Source: Paenibacillus macerans
GTDB taxonomy: Bacteria; Bacillota; Bacilli; Paenibacillales; Paenibacillaceae
Direction: 5' to 3'
Length of the DNA stretch: 64,000 bases
Assembly (NCBI RefSeq): GCF_023715465.1
Contig: NZ_JAMBOE010000004.1
Span: 310,001-374,000 of the forward strand
How positions within the stretch are numbered: position 1 is the stretch's first letter; every line of letters starts with the position of its first letter. The notes under the pieces were generated by a model. The model ran no database searches and was not told the origin of the DNA. It was given only the letters and a program-made list of their open reading frames with translations. Made by a program: the position numbers and the translations under genes. Positions 25,605 through 34,925 of the stretch are shown piece by piece.

Positions 25605-26786
25605 ATGAGCGAACCATTCGAAAAGAAGCCAACGAATCCAATGAAGGAGCATGTCCCAGACCAGCAAAATGGCGGCGGCCCCTCGCCTTCCCCCTCCCTC
25701 CAGCCCGAGTTTTTTCAGACGAGCGACGGCATGAATTACGCTCCGAAAGGACGGCCAAACCCTGTGGTAGAGCCGGGCGAGTTCGCGTTCGCGGCCGTCG
25801 CCCTCGATCATGGCCACATTTACGGCATGTCCGGTGGGCTGATCGAAGCAGGGGCCACCCTGAAATGGGTCTATGATCCCGACCCGGCCAAGGTGAAGGC
25901 GTTTACCGCACAGTTTCCCCAGGCCGCTGCGGCCGACAGCCTTGAGCAGGTGCTCGCCGATCCCGAGGTCAAGCTGGTCGCGGCCGCAGCCGTCCCGTCG
26001 GAACGCGGGCCGCTTGGCCTGCGAGTGATGGATGCGGGCAAAGACTATTTTACCGACAAAACGCCGTTTACTAGCCTGAACCAGTTGGAAGCCGCCAGAC
26101 AAAAGGTGCGCGAGACGGGCAAAAAATACGCCGTCTATTACAGCGAACGCCTTCACGTCGAATCCGCCGTGTACGCCGGCCAATTGGTCCGGGAGGGAGC
26201 GATCGGCCGGGTGATTCAGGTTACGGGCTTCGGCCCCCATCGCCTGAACGCCGCCTCGCGTCCGGAGTGGTTTTTCCGGAAAGAAAAATACGGCGGCATT
26301 CTCTGCGACATCGGCAGCCATCAAATCGAGCAGTTTCTGTACTACACCGGCTGCCAAGATACACAGGTGCTGCACAGCAAAGTGGCCAATTACCATCACC
26401 CGGAATATCCCGAGCTGGAGGATTACGGAGACGCTACCCTGGTCGGGGACAATGGGGCCTCGCAATATTTTCGCGTTGACTGGTTCACGCCGGACGGGCT
26501 CGGTACTTGGGGCGACGGGCGGACGTTTATTTTGGGCACCGAAGGATACATTGAGCTGCGAAAATACACCGATATCGCCCGGGACGCCGGCGGCGATCAC
26601 GTTTATCTCGTCAACCGGAGCGGGGAGCATTATTTTAACGTTCGCGGTAAGGTTGGTTACCCGTATTTCGGGGAGCTGATCCTCGACTGCATCCACCGGA
26701 CGGAAAACGCCATGACCCAGGAGCATGCCTTCAAAGCCGCGGAATTGTGCCTGAAAGCGCAGCAGCAAGCGGTGCGAATTTGCTAA
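25605..26786 (+). CDS. Gfo/Idh/MocA-family oxidoreductase with N-terminal extension
   Basis: The 393-residue protein has an unusual, disordered-looking N-terminal extension of about 60 residues rich in Pro, Ser and Gln, then a Rossmann domain (FAFAAVALDHGHIYGM; the dinucleotide glycines are less canonical than in its neighbours). DKTPF replaces the usual EKP motif. The C-terminal domain has GGILCDIGSHQIEQFLYYTG. It is probably a dehydrogenase or related enzyme for a sugar derivative, and is tightly linked to the epimerase (5 bp) and the next dehydrogenase (19 bp). Confidence 0.85.
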   Translation: MSEPFEKKPTNPMKEHVPDQQNGGGPSPSPSLQPEFFQTSDGMNYAPKGRPNPVVEPGEFAFAAVALDHGHIYGMSGGLIEAGATLKWVYDPDPAKVKAFTAQFPQAAAADSLEQVLADPEVKLVAAAAVPSERGPLGLRVMDAGKDYFTDKTPFTSLNQLEAARQKVRETGKKYAVYYSERLHVESAVYAGQLVREGAIGRVIQVTGFGPHRLNAASRPEWFFRKEKYGGILCDIGSHQIEQFLYYTGCQDTQVLHSKVANYHHPEYPELEDYGDATLVGDNGASQYFRVDWFTPDGLGTWGDGRTFILGTEGYIELRKYTDIARDAGGDHVYLVNRSGEHYFNVRGKVGYPYFGELILDCIHRTENAMTQEHAFKAAELCLKAQQQAVRIC

Positions 26787-26805
26787 GGAACGGAAGGGAT
26801 TAGCG

Positions 26806-27828
26806 ATGCGGGAACAAACAGGGGCGGCCATCGTCGGCTGCGGAACGATTTTTCCGGTACATGCCGGGGCTGTTAGCCGAATGGAAGCCGCCAGCTTGAA
26901 GCTGGTCGTCGACACCGACAGGAGCAAAGCGGAGCAAGCCGCGGCCGAATACGGTTGTGAAGCGGCAGCGGATTACCGCGCCATTCTGGAACGTGAGGAT
27001 ATTCAGGTCGTTCACTTATGTACTCCCCACCATTTGCATGCGGAAATGGCGGAAGCCCTGCTTCAAGCAGGCAAACATGTGCTGTGCGAAAAACCGCTGG
27101 CTCATAACTTGCAGGCGGCGGAGCGGCTCCATAAAACGGCGCAGGAAAGCAGCGCCCAACTCGGCATCGTGTTTCAAAACCGGTATAATGCGGCCTCGCA
27201 AAAAATCCGGGAGGTGGTCGATTCCGCCGCTTTGGGCAAGCTGCTTGGGATGAAGGGAATCGTCACCTGGCACCGGGGCCGCGATTATTATGCCACCAGC
27301 CCATGGCGGGGACGCTGGGAAACCGAAGGCGGCGGCGTGCTGATCAATCAGGCCATCCACACGCTTGATTTGCTGCAGTGGTTTGGCGGCGACATCGCCT
27401 CCGTACAGGGGAGTGTCACGACAGACGTCCTCGCTGATACGATCGAAGTGGAAGACACCGCGCATGCCGGCATCGCTTTTAAAAACGGGGCTTGGGTTAT
27501 TTTTTACGCTACCAATGCTTACGCCGCCAATTCCCCCGTCGAGCTCGAACTCGTCTTTGAAGCGGGAACGCTCCACCAGCGGGATGACCGCCTTTATTTA
27601 AAGCAAAACGGCGCGGAAACCCGATTGGATGAGCCTGCTTCAGGCCCAAACAACAATACCGTTCCGGGAAAATCGTATTGGGGCAGCAGCCATGAGCTGC
27701 TTATTGCCGATTTCTACGATCATGTCCAGGATGGGCGCAAGTTTTGGATTGATGAGACGGAAGGGATCAAATCGCTGCGGATCATTTCGGAGTTGTATCA
27801 TTTGTCACGAATGCGGGATCTGCGATAA
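26806..27828 (+). CDS. Gfo/Idh/MocA-family NAD(P)-dependent oxidoreductase
   Basis: The 340-residue protein has a Rossmann motif (AAIVGCGTIFPVHAGAVS), the catalytic CEKPLAHN motif near residue 96, and GGGVLINQAIHTLDLLQWFGG near residue 170. It is the third gene of the epimerase set. GGAAGGG precedes the ATG. A decayed direct copy of its last 400 bp or so lies at about 36880-37116, on the far side of the surface-protein operon. Confidence 0.9.
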   Translation: MREQTGAAIVGCGTIFPVHAGAVSRMEAASLKLVVDTDRSKAEQAAAEYGCEAAADYRAILEREDIQVVHLCTPHHLHAEMAEALLQAGKHVLCEKPLAHNLQAAERLHKTAQESSAQLGIVFQNRYNAASQKIREVVDSAALGKLLGMKGIVTWHRGRDYYATSPWRGRWETEGGGVLINQAIHTLDLLQWFGGDIASVQGSVTTDVLADTIEVEDTAHAGIAFKNGAWVIFYATNAYAANSPVELELVFEAGTLHQRDDRLYLKQNGAETRLDEPASGPNNNTVPGKSYWGSSHELLIADFYDHVQDGRKFWIDETEGIKSLRIISELYHLSRMRDLR

Positions 27829-27857
27829 ACAAAACGGACAGGGAGACAAAACACTAA

Positions 27858-27880
27858 CAGGAGAATAAACGATGATATGA
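27858..27880 (+). other. Ribosome site followed by a two-codon stub (ATG-ATA-TGA)
   Basis: CAGGAGAATAAACG is followed by ATG ATA TGA at 27872-27880, 30 bp after the dehydrogenase gene. The spacing is that of a fourth operon gene, but the reading frame ends at once. It may be the scar of a lost gene, or chance. Confidence 0.3.
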
Positions 27881-27932
27881 CGCCATCATCATGAGTAGCG
27901 CGACAGCGGCTTGGACAGTCCAGTAAACTTCT

Positions 27933-27980
27933 TTTAAAAAAGCTTCCCTAAGTCGCATAACGACTTTCGGGAAGCTTCTA
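27933..27980 (-). terminator. Terminator of the surface-protein operon
   Basis: On the minus strand AGAAGCTTCCCGAAAGTCG pairs with CGACTTAGGGAAGCTT around TTATG and runs into TTTTTT. It ends the operon of the glycosyltransferase and surface protein. Confidence 0.8.
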
Positions 27981-28005
27981 CTTCTAGACTTTTCTAGCAA
28001 TTTAC

Positions 28006-31000
28006 CTAATTGATAAATTTCAAATATTTCAGCAGCCTTTTAACAAATGAAGCGGCCTCTGCCCGAGAGGCATTTTGTTTTGGAGCAATCGTATCTTGGT
28101 TTGTGCCTTGGATCAGCCCTTGATTCAAGGCTTGATTCATAGCGTTTTTCGCCCATGGCGATACCGTTTCTTCATCCTTGAAAACTGGTGTCCGGGCTTC
28201 CGAATCCGTCTTTATCTCGCTTCCTTCGACATACTCAACCGCTTTTTGCGCTATAACAGCCATTTCTTCCCGGGTTATTGGGGTGTTAGGATTGAATTTA
28301 TTACCATAACCCTGCACCAATCCTGCTCTTAGTGCCGCTCCGATGCTTCCCGCAAACCAATCATTAGCGGACACGTCCAAAAATAGGTCTGACCCCGGTT
28401 CTTCTTTCAATCCCAACCCACGGACTACCAAAACGACAAATTCACCTCGGGTTATCGCACGATTAGGCTCGAATTTATCAGAAGCTGCTCCATGCAAAAG
28501 TAATTTATTCGCCATAAGTTCCACATCATTACGTGCCCAATGGCTATTCATATCAGCAAAGCCCTTATCGTTTGACAATACGGTATATATGCTGTTATGG
28601 TCGGTTTTTATCGAAACCTCCGTAGCCCCATTCTTATCTTGAAACAACGAAGGAACAAAGGATACCCGATTTGTTTCGGGATTCATCCAAACCGCTGTCG
28701 AACGGTCTGCGGGGACCGGTTGATTCAAAAGGATTTTTCGTTCTACGTATTCCTTAGAGAAATCCGATACCTCCACATCTCCAATCCGAATCGAAAAGTC
28801 GATAGGGCCGGGTTCTGCTTGAACAGCCCCCTCATCCAGCACTATACCTTGAAGCAATGAACCCGTCTTTTCGTCCAATTTCATGATCTGAACAGACAAT
28901 GAATCATCGTCATACGTGTTAGACCATTGCTGGATCAGCTCTGCAGGCAACAAGTATTGGGCATTTGAAGATCCGAATCCAATGCGCAGGTTTTCCAATA
29001 GGCCCACATTGCGAAAAGCCTCCAAAGGCAGATTGATGATAATATTCGATCCGTATTTGGCAGCATCTATCATCAACACTCGCGGTTCATCATGAGCGGC
29101 TCCATTTTGTTGCAGTTCGCCGGATAAGGTTTCAGCATGAATATTAATCGTTGTCTGTTCGCCGGCCTCGGTTGCTCCAACCGTGATTTGGGCATAAGAC
29201 ATTATTCCGCTCTGTGGCGAATCCAGGGAAACTGGGGAAATCAAATCCTGGCTGGTAACGGTTGAGTTTCTGGACTTTTGTGGTGTAGCGCTTGGCGTGC
29301 TCGATTTCGTTTTAAATGCCCATTCGCTCGAACCAAGGACTCCCGTAAATGGGTTCCCACTTCGGTCCACCAGCGTCCCTGGCGTAACTTCTACGTAGTA
29401 TGAAGTCCCGCTTTCCAATCTTTGTTGAAGATTCAATTGGGCCGTGGTCTCGTTCAAATAGCCATAGCCATCAGTCACCATACCGCCCGACACACGGGCT
29501 TGCCCCGCTACACTGCCATCCGCCGCCTCATGGATGATTACGTCCCCGGTTCCCCACTGTACCGGCTCGGTAAATGTCATGTTCAGCCACGGGCTTAGGC
29601 TTGCTCCGCTGCCTTGTGGGCTCTTGCCCACCAGCTGCGGCGCCGTTTGGTCCATCGTCCGGAAGTTCCACGTCCAGGGGCCGCGAATGCCGCCAAACCC
29701 TTGCCCCGCTCCATCCAGGAACATTCCGGAGGTGATTTCCACGTAATACCTCGTGTCGTCCGCCAGTGGAGAGTTCAGGCTAATGATCGCCATATTCCCG
29801 CTCAACCGTACGTTCCCTCCGCTCAGCCGGTCTACCATTTGGTTGTCCGACTGCCGGTACACCGCGATTTCTCCCGTTCCAAGATGAATCGTTTCGCTGA
29901 AGCGAATCGTGAGTTCTGGCTGCAATGCCGAGCCACCGCTTTGCGGCCACAGGTCCGTATAGTACGGCGCCTCGTCCCGCGTCGTGAACGTCCACTCGCT
30001 CGAACCAAGGATTCCTGCAAACGGATTCCCACTACGGTCCGCCAGCGTTCCTGGCGTGATTTCCACGTAATACGATATCCCGCTTTCCAGCCCCAAGTTG
30101 TATAGGTATAACTCGGCTTCATTTCCGTTTAAGTACCCATAGCCATCGGTTAACGTGCCGCCTGATACATGGGCTTGTCCCGCTACGCTACCGTCCACCG
30201 CTTCATGGATGATTACGTCTCCGGTTCCCCACTGTACCGGCTCGGTAAACGTCATATTCAGCCATGGGGCTAAGCTCGCTCCGCTACCTTGCGGGCTCTT
30301 GTCCACTAGCTGTGGCGCGGTTTGGTCCATCGTCCGGAAGCTCCACGTCCAGGGACCGCGAATGCCGCCAAACCCTTGGCCTGCCCCATCCAGGAACATC
30401 CCGGAAGTGACTTCCACGTAATACCTCGTGTCGTCCGCCAGTGGAGAGTTCAGGCTAATAATCGCCATATTCCCGCTCAGACGCACGTTCCCTCCGCTCA
30501 GCCGGTCTACCATCCGGTTGTCCGACTGCCTGTACACCGCGATTTCTCCGGTTCCAAGATGAATCGCTTCGCTAAAGCGAATTGTGAGCTCTGGCTGCAA
30601 TGCCGAGCCCCCGCTTTGCGGCCACAAGTCCGTATAGTACGGCGCCTCGTCTCGCGTCGTAAACGTCCACTCGCTCGAGCCAAGGACTCCCGCAAACGGG
30701 TTCCCGCTACGGTCCACCAGCGTTCCCGGTGTGACTTCCACGTAGTATGACATCCCGCTTTCCAGCCCCAAGTTGTATAGGTATAACTCGGCTTCATTTC
30801 CGTTTAAGTACCCATAGCCATCGGTTAACGTGCCGCCTGATACATGGGCTTGTCCCGCTACGCTACCGTCCACCGCTTCATGGATGATTACGTCCCCAGT
30901 TCCCCACTGTACCGGCTCGGTAAACGTCATGTTCAGCCAAGGGCTTAGGCTTGCTCCGCTTCCTTGTGGACTTTTGTCCACCAAATGCGGCGCTGTTTGA

Positions 31001-32955
31001 TCCATCGTCCGGAAGTTCCACGTCCAGGGGCCGCGAATGCCACCAAATCCTTGGCCTGCTCCATCCAGGAACATTCCGGAAGTGACTTCCACGTAATACC
31101 TCGTGTCGTCCGCCAGTGGAGAGTTCAGGCTAATGATCGCCATATTCCCGCTCAACCGCACGTTCCCTCCGCTCAGCCGGTCCACCATCTGGTTGTCCGA
31201 CTGCCGGTGCACCGCGATTTCTCCGGTTCCAAGATGAATCGTTTCGCTGAAGCGAATCGTGAGTTCTGGCTGCAATGCCGAGCCACCGCTTTGCGGCCAC
31301 AGGTCTGTATAGTACGGTGCTTGATCTAACGTTGTAAACGACCACTCGCCTACGCCAAGGACTCCAGCAAACGGGTTCCCGCTCCGGTCCACCAGCGTTC
31401 CCGGTGTGACCTCCACGTAGTATGACGTCCCGCTTTCCAGCCCCAAGTTGTATAGGTATAACTCGGCTTCATTTCCGTTTAAATTCCCATAGCCATCGGT
31501 TAACGTGCCGCCCGATACACGGGCTTGTCCCGCTACACTGCCATCCGCTGCCTCATGGATGATTACATCCCCGGTTCCCCACTGTACCGGCTCGGTAAAC
31601 ACCATGTTCAGCCACGGGTTTAAGCTCGCTCCGCTACCTTGCGGGCTCTTGTCCACTAGCTGCGGCGCGGTTTGGTCCATCGTCCGGAAGTTCCACGTCC
31701 AGGGGCCGCGAATACCGCCAAACCCTTGACCTGCCCCGTCCAGGAACATCCCGGAGGTGACTTCCACGTAATACGACGTGTCGTCCGCCAGTGGAGAGTT
31801 CAAGCTAATGATCGCTATATTCCCGCTCAACCGCACATTCCCTCCGCTCAGCCGGTCTACCATCTGGTTGTCCGACTCCCGGTACACCGCGATTTCTCCG
31901 GTTCCGAGATGAATCGCTTCGCTAAAGCGAATTGTGAGCTCTGGCTGCAATGCCGAGCCCCCGCTTTGCGGCCACAAGTCCGTATAGTACGGCGCCTCGT
32001 CTCGCGTCGTAAACGTCCACTCGCTCGAGCCAAGGACTCCCGCAAACGGGTTCCCGCTACGGTCCACTAGCGTCCCTGGCGTGATTTCCACGTAATACGA
32101 TGTCCCGCTTTCCAGCCCCAAGTTGTATAGGTATAACTCGGCTTCATTTCCGTTTAAGTACCCATAGCCATCAGTTAACGTGCCGCCTGATACATGGGCT
32201 TGTCCCGCTACGCTACCGTCCACCGCTTCATGGATGATTACGTCCCCAGTTCCCCACTGTACCGGCTCGGTAAACGTCATGTTCAGCCAAGGGCTTAGGC
32301 TTGCTCCGCTTCCTTGTGGACTTTTGTCCATCAGTTGCGGCGCGGTTTGGTCCATCGTCCGGAAGTTCCACGTCCAGGGGCCGCGAATACCGCCAAACCC
32401 TTGCCCCGCTCCATCCAAGAACATCCCCGAGGTAACTTCCACGTAATACCTCGTGTCGTCTGTTAGCGGAGAGTTCAAGCTAATGATCGCCATATTCCCG
32501 CTCAACCGCACGTTCCCTCCGCTCAGCCGGTCCACCATCTGGTTGTCCGACTGCCGGTACACCGCGATTTCTCCGGTTCCAAGATGAATCGTTTCGCTGA
32601 AGCGAATCGTAAGCTGCGGCTGCAATGCCGAGCCACCGCTTTGCGGCCACAAGTCCGTATAGTACGGCGCCTCATCTCGCGTCGTAAACGTCCACTCGCT
32701 CGAGCCAAGGACTCCCGCAAACGGGTTCCCGCTACGGTCCACTAGCGTCCCCGGCGTGACTTCCACGTAGTATGACATCCCGCTTTCCAGGCCCCAGTTG
32801 TATAAGTATAACTCGGCTTCGTTTCTGTTCAGATTCCCATAGCCATCCGTCACCATGCCGCCCGACACGCGGGCTTGTCCCGCTACGCTACCATCCGTTG
32901 CCTCATGGATGATTACGTCCCCGGTTCCCCACTCCACCGGTTCACTAAACGTCAT
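28006..32955 (-). CDS. Ig-like repeat surface protein, C-terminal part with SLH domains (separated by an in-frame stop)
   Basis: This open frame (1649 residues from an internal ATG) continues the frame of the 32962-34914 gene after a single TGA. It holds the rest of Ig-like domain B3, then A4-B8, where type A begins APYYTDLWPQSGG and type B APQLVDKSPQGSG. A linker and a globular region of about 250 residues follow. Three SLH domains end it (about 1463-1515 FADMNSHWARNDVELMANK, 1525-1577 and 1592-1645), which would anchor the protein to pyruvylated wall polymer. The internal ATG has no good ribosome site and no signal peptide follows, so on its own this part would not be exported. Confidence 0.75.
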   Translation of the reverse strand: MTFSEPVEWGTGDVIIHEATDGSVAGQARVSGGMVTDGYGNLNRNEAELYLYNWGLESGMSYYVEVTPGTLVDRSGNPFAGVLGSSEWTFTTRDEAPYYTDLWPQSGGSALQPQLTIRFSETIHLGTGEIAVYRQSDNQMVDRLSGGNVRLSGNMAIISLNSPLTDDTRYYVEVTSGMFLDGAGQGFGGIRGPWTWNFRTMDQTAPQLMDKSPQGSGASLSPWLNMTFTEPVQWGTGDVIIHEAVDGSVAGQAHVSGGTLTDGYGYLNGNEAELYLYNLGLESGTSYYVEITPGTLVDRSGNPFAGVLGSSEWTFTTRDEAPYYTDLWPQSGGSALQPELTIRFSEAIHLGTGEIAVYRESDNQMVDRLSGGNVRLSGNIAIISLNSPLADDTSYYVEVTSGMFLDGAGQGFGGIRGPWTWNFRTMDQTAPQLVDKSPQGSGASLNPWLNMVFTEPVQWGTGDVIIHEAADGSVAGQARVSGGTLTDGYGNLNGNEAELYLYNLGLESGTSYYVEVTPGTLVDRSGNPFAGVLGVGEWSFTTLDQAPYYTDLWPQSGGSALQPELTIRFSETIHLGTGEIAVHRQSDNQMVDRLSGGNVRLSGNMAIISLNSPLADDTRYYVEVTSGMFLDGAGQGFGGIRGPWTWNFRTMDQTAPHLVDKSPQGSGASLSPWLNMTFTEPVQWGTGDVIIHEAVDGSVAGQAHVSGGTLTDGYGYLNGNEAELYLYNLGLESGMSYYVEVTPGTLVDRSGNPFAGVLGSSEWTFTTRDEAPYYTDLWPQSGGSALQPELTIRFSEAIHLGTGEIAVYRQSDNRMVDRLSGGNVRLSGNMAIISLNSPLADDTRYYVEVTSGMFLDGAGQGFGGIRGPWTWSFRTMDQTAPQLVDKSPQGSGASLAPWLNMTFTEPVQWGTGDVIIHEAVDGSVAGQAHVSGGTLTDGYGYLNGNEAELYLYNLGLESGISYYVEITPGTLADRSGNPFAGILGSSEWTFTTRDEAPYYTDLWPQSGGSALQPELTIRFSETIHLGTGEIAVYRQSDNQMVDRLSGGNVRLSGNMAIISLNSPLADDTRYYVEITSGMFLDGAGQGFGGIRGPWTWNFRTMDQTAPQLVGKSPQGSGASLSPWLNMTFTEPVQWGTGDVIIHEAADGSVAGQARVSGGMVTDGYGYLNETTAQLNLQQRLESGTSYYVEVTPGTLVDRSGNPFTGVLGSSEWAFKTKSSTPSATPQKSRNSTVTSQDLISPVSLDSPQSGIMSYAQITVGATEAGEQTTINIHAETLSGELQQNGAAHDEPRVLMIDAAKYGSNIIINLPLEAFRNVGLLENLRIGFGSSNAQYLLPAELIQQWSNTYDDDSLSVQIMKLDEKTGSLLQGIVLDEGAVQAEPGPIDFSIRIGDVEVSDFSKEYVERKILLNQPVPADRSTAVWMNPETNRVSFVPSLFQDKNGATEVSIKTDHNSIYTVLSNDKGFADMNSHWARNDVELMANKLLLHGAASDKFEPNRAITRGEFVVLVVRGLGLKEEPGSDLFLDVSANDWFAGSIGAALRAGLVQGYGNKFNPNTPITREEMAVIAQKAVEYVEGSEIKTDSEARTPVFKDEETVSPWAKNAMNQALNQGLIQGTNQDTIAPKQNASRAEAASFVKRLLKYLKFIN

Positions 32956-34690
32956 GTTCAGTCACGGGCTTAGGCTTGCTCCGCTACCTTGCGGGCTCTT
33001 GTCCACTAGCTGTGGCGCTGTTTGGTCCATCGTCCGGAAGTTCCATGCCCAGGGACCGCGAATGCCGCCAAACCCTTGCCCCGCTCCATCCAGGAACATT
33101 CCGGAGGTAACTTCCACGTAATACCTCGTGTCGTCTGTTAGCGGAGAGTTCAAGCTAATGATCGCCATATTCCCGCTTAACCGTACGTTTCCTCCGCTCA
33201 GCCGGTCTACCATCTGGTTGTCCGACTGCCGGTACACCGCGATTTCTCCGGTTCCAAGATGAATCGTTTCGCTGAAGCGAATCGTAAGCTGCGGCTGTAA
33301 TGCCGAGCCACCGCTTTGCGGCCACAGGTCCGTATAGTACGGCGCCTCGTCTCGCGTCGTGAACGTCCACTCGCTCGAACCAAGGACTCCAGCAAACGGG
33401 TTCCCGCTCCGGTCCACCAGCGTTCCCGGTGTGACTTCCACGTAGTATGACGTCCCGCTATCCATCCAGTTGTACAGGTGCAACTCGGCTTCGTTTCTGT
33501 TCAAATAGCCATTGCCGCCATCGGTCACTGTACCGCCCGAAACACGGACTTGTCCTGCTACACTGCCGTCCGCTGCCTCATGGATGATTACGTCCCCGGT
33601 TCCCCACTCCACCGGCTCGCTAAACGTCATGTTCAGCCACGGGCTTAGGCTTGCTCCACTTCCTTGCGGACTCTTGCTCACCAACTGCGGCGCGGTTTGG
33701 TCCATCGTCCGGAAGTTCCACGTCCAGGGGCCGCGGATGCCGCCAAACCCTTGGCCTGCTCCATCCATGAACATTCCGGAGGTAACTTCCACGTAATACC
33801 TCGTGTCGTCTGTTAGCGGAGAGTTCAGGCTAATGATCGCCATATTCCCGCTTAACCGTACGTTTCCTCCGCTCAGCCGGTCTACCATCTGGTTGTCCGA
33901 CTGCCGGTACACCGCGATTTCTCCGGTTCCGAGATGAATCGTTTCGCTGAAGCGAATCGTAAGCTGCGGCTGCAATTCCGAGCCGCCGCTTTGCGGCCAC
34001 AAGTCCGTATAGTACGGCGCCTCGCCCCGCGTCATAAACGTCCACTCGCCTGCGCCTAGGACTCCCGCAAACGGATTCCCGCTACGGTCCACCAGCGTTC
34101 CCGGTGTGACCTCCACATAGTATGACATCCCGCTTTCCAGGCCCCAGTTGTACAGGTACAACTCAGCTTCATTTCCGTTCAAATTCCCATAGCCATCGGT
34201 CACTGTACCGCCCGAAACACGGACTTGTCCTGCTACACTGCCGTCCGCTGCCTCATGGATGATCACGTCCCCGGTTCCCCACTGTACCGGTTCGCTAAAC
34301 ATCATGTTCAGCCACGGGTTTAAGCTTGCTCCACTTCCTTGTGGACTCTTGTCCACTAGCTGCGGCGCGGCTTGGTCCATCGTTCGGAAGCTCCACGTCC
34401 AGGGGCCGCGAATACCGCCAAACCCTTGACCTGCCCCGTCCAGGAACATCCCGGAGGTGACTTCCACGTAATACGACGTGTCGTCCGCCAGTGGAGAGTT
34501 CAAGCTAATGATCGCTATATTCCCGCTCAACCGCACATTCCCTCCGCTCAGCCGGTCTACCATCTGGTTGTCCGACTCCCGGTACACCGCGATTTCTCCG
34601 GTTCCGAGACTTGGTTCCTGATCAAATAGCAAACTAAGCAAGGGAGTCAACGAAACTCCACTGCCATAGGGAAGCATTTGCAATAGTTCC
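29315..34690. repeat. Eight tandem copies of a 675-bp unit coding for paired Ig-like domains
   Basis: Eight A-B pairs of Big_5-like domains (about 225 residues each) run through both parts of the gene. Long blocks are nearly identical at the DNA level, for example the APYYTDLWPQSGG and RGPWTWNFRTMDQT regions, which points to recent gene conversion or unequal crossing over. The first A domain (next to the signal peptide) and the last B domain diverge most. Short-read assembly of this stretch would be error-prone. Confidence 0.9.
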
Positions 34691-34914
34691 AACGGATCGT
34701 CGGCCATTATATAAAAGGTTTGCGGCCCAACGTCATACGTTGAATCCGTAACGGTTACGGCATTGTCCGGGTCGGCGTAATGGATTGGGTCTTGTTCCGT
34801 CAACCCATTCGCATTCGCATAAAACGGATTCGTCAGGTTTATGACTTGTGAGGTTAATAAAGTAACTTTTAATATATGATCAACTTTTTCCAGCTTTCTT
34901 TTTTTTCTGGCCAT
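32962..34914 (-). CDS. Ig-like repeat surface protein, N-terminal part (ends at an in-frame TGA)
   Basis: The start is put at the ATG at 34914 because AGGAG lies 8 bases before it; the ATG at 34920 is only 2 bases from that site. A basic N-terminus (MARKKRKLEK) and a weak hydrophobic stretch ending NPFYANA look like an export signal. Five complete Ig-like domains (A1-A3 and B1-B2) and the start of B3 follow. It stops at TGA (32964-32962), where every other B domain has TGG (Trp in SPWLNM). The frame then continues unchanged into the SLH-bearing part. Translation is coupled to the glycosyltransferase gene 5 bp upstream. Without read-through, the product lacks its wall anchor. Confidence 0.75.
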   Translation of the reverse strand: MARKKRKLEKVDHILKVTLLTSQVINLTNPFYANANGLTEQDPIHYADPDNAVTVTDSTYDVGPQTFYIMADDPLELLQMLPYGSGVSLTPLLSLLFDQEPSLGTGEIAVYRESDNQMVDRLSGGNVRLSGNIAIISLNSPLADDTSYYVEVTSGMFLDGAGQGFGGIRGPWTWSFRTMDQAAPQLVDKSPQGSGASLNPWLNMMFSEPVQWGTGDVIIHEAADGSVAGQVRVSGGTVTDGYGNLNGNEAELYLYNWGLESGMSYYVEVTPGTLVDRSGNPFAGVLGAGEWTFMTRGEAPYYTDLWPQSGGSELQPQLTIRFSETIHLGTGEIAVYRQSDNQMVDRLSGGNVRLSGNMAIISLNSPLTDDTRYYVEVTSGMFMDGAGQGFGGIRGPWTWNFRTMDQTAPQLVSKSPQGSGASLSPWLNMTFSEPVEWGTGDVIIHEAADGSVAGQVRVSGGTVTDGGNGYLNRNEAELHLYNWMDSGTSYYVEVTPGTLVDRSGNPFAGVLGSSEWTFTTRDEAPYYTDLWPQSGGSALQPQLTIRFSETIHLGTGEIAVYRQSDNQMVDRLSGGNVRLSGNMAIISLNSPLTDDTRYYVEVTSGMFLDGAGQGFGGIRGPWAWNFRTMDQTAPQLVDKSPQGSGASLSP

Positions 34915-34925
34915 AGTCATGTCTC

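Noticed and set aside
32955..32964. Frameshift between the two parts of the surface-protein gene
   Set aside because: Counting codons shows both parts are in one phase; the break is a single TGG-to-TGA change, not an insertion or deletion.
28006..34914. Many antisense open frames on the plus strand (60-160 codons) repeated every 675 bp
   Set aside because: They recur only because the minus-strand repeats do, lack ribosome sites, and encode Arg/Pro/Ser-rich proteins typical of shadow frames.
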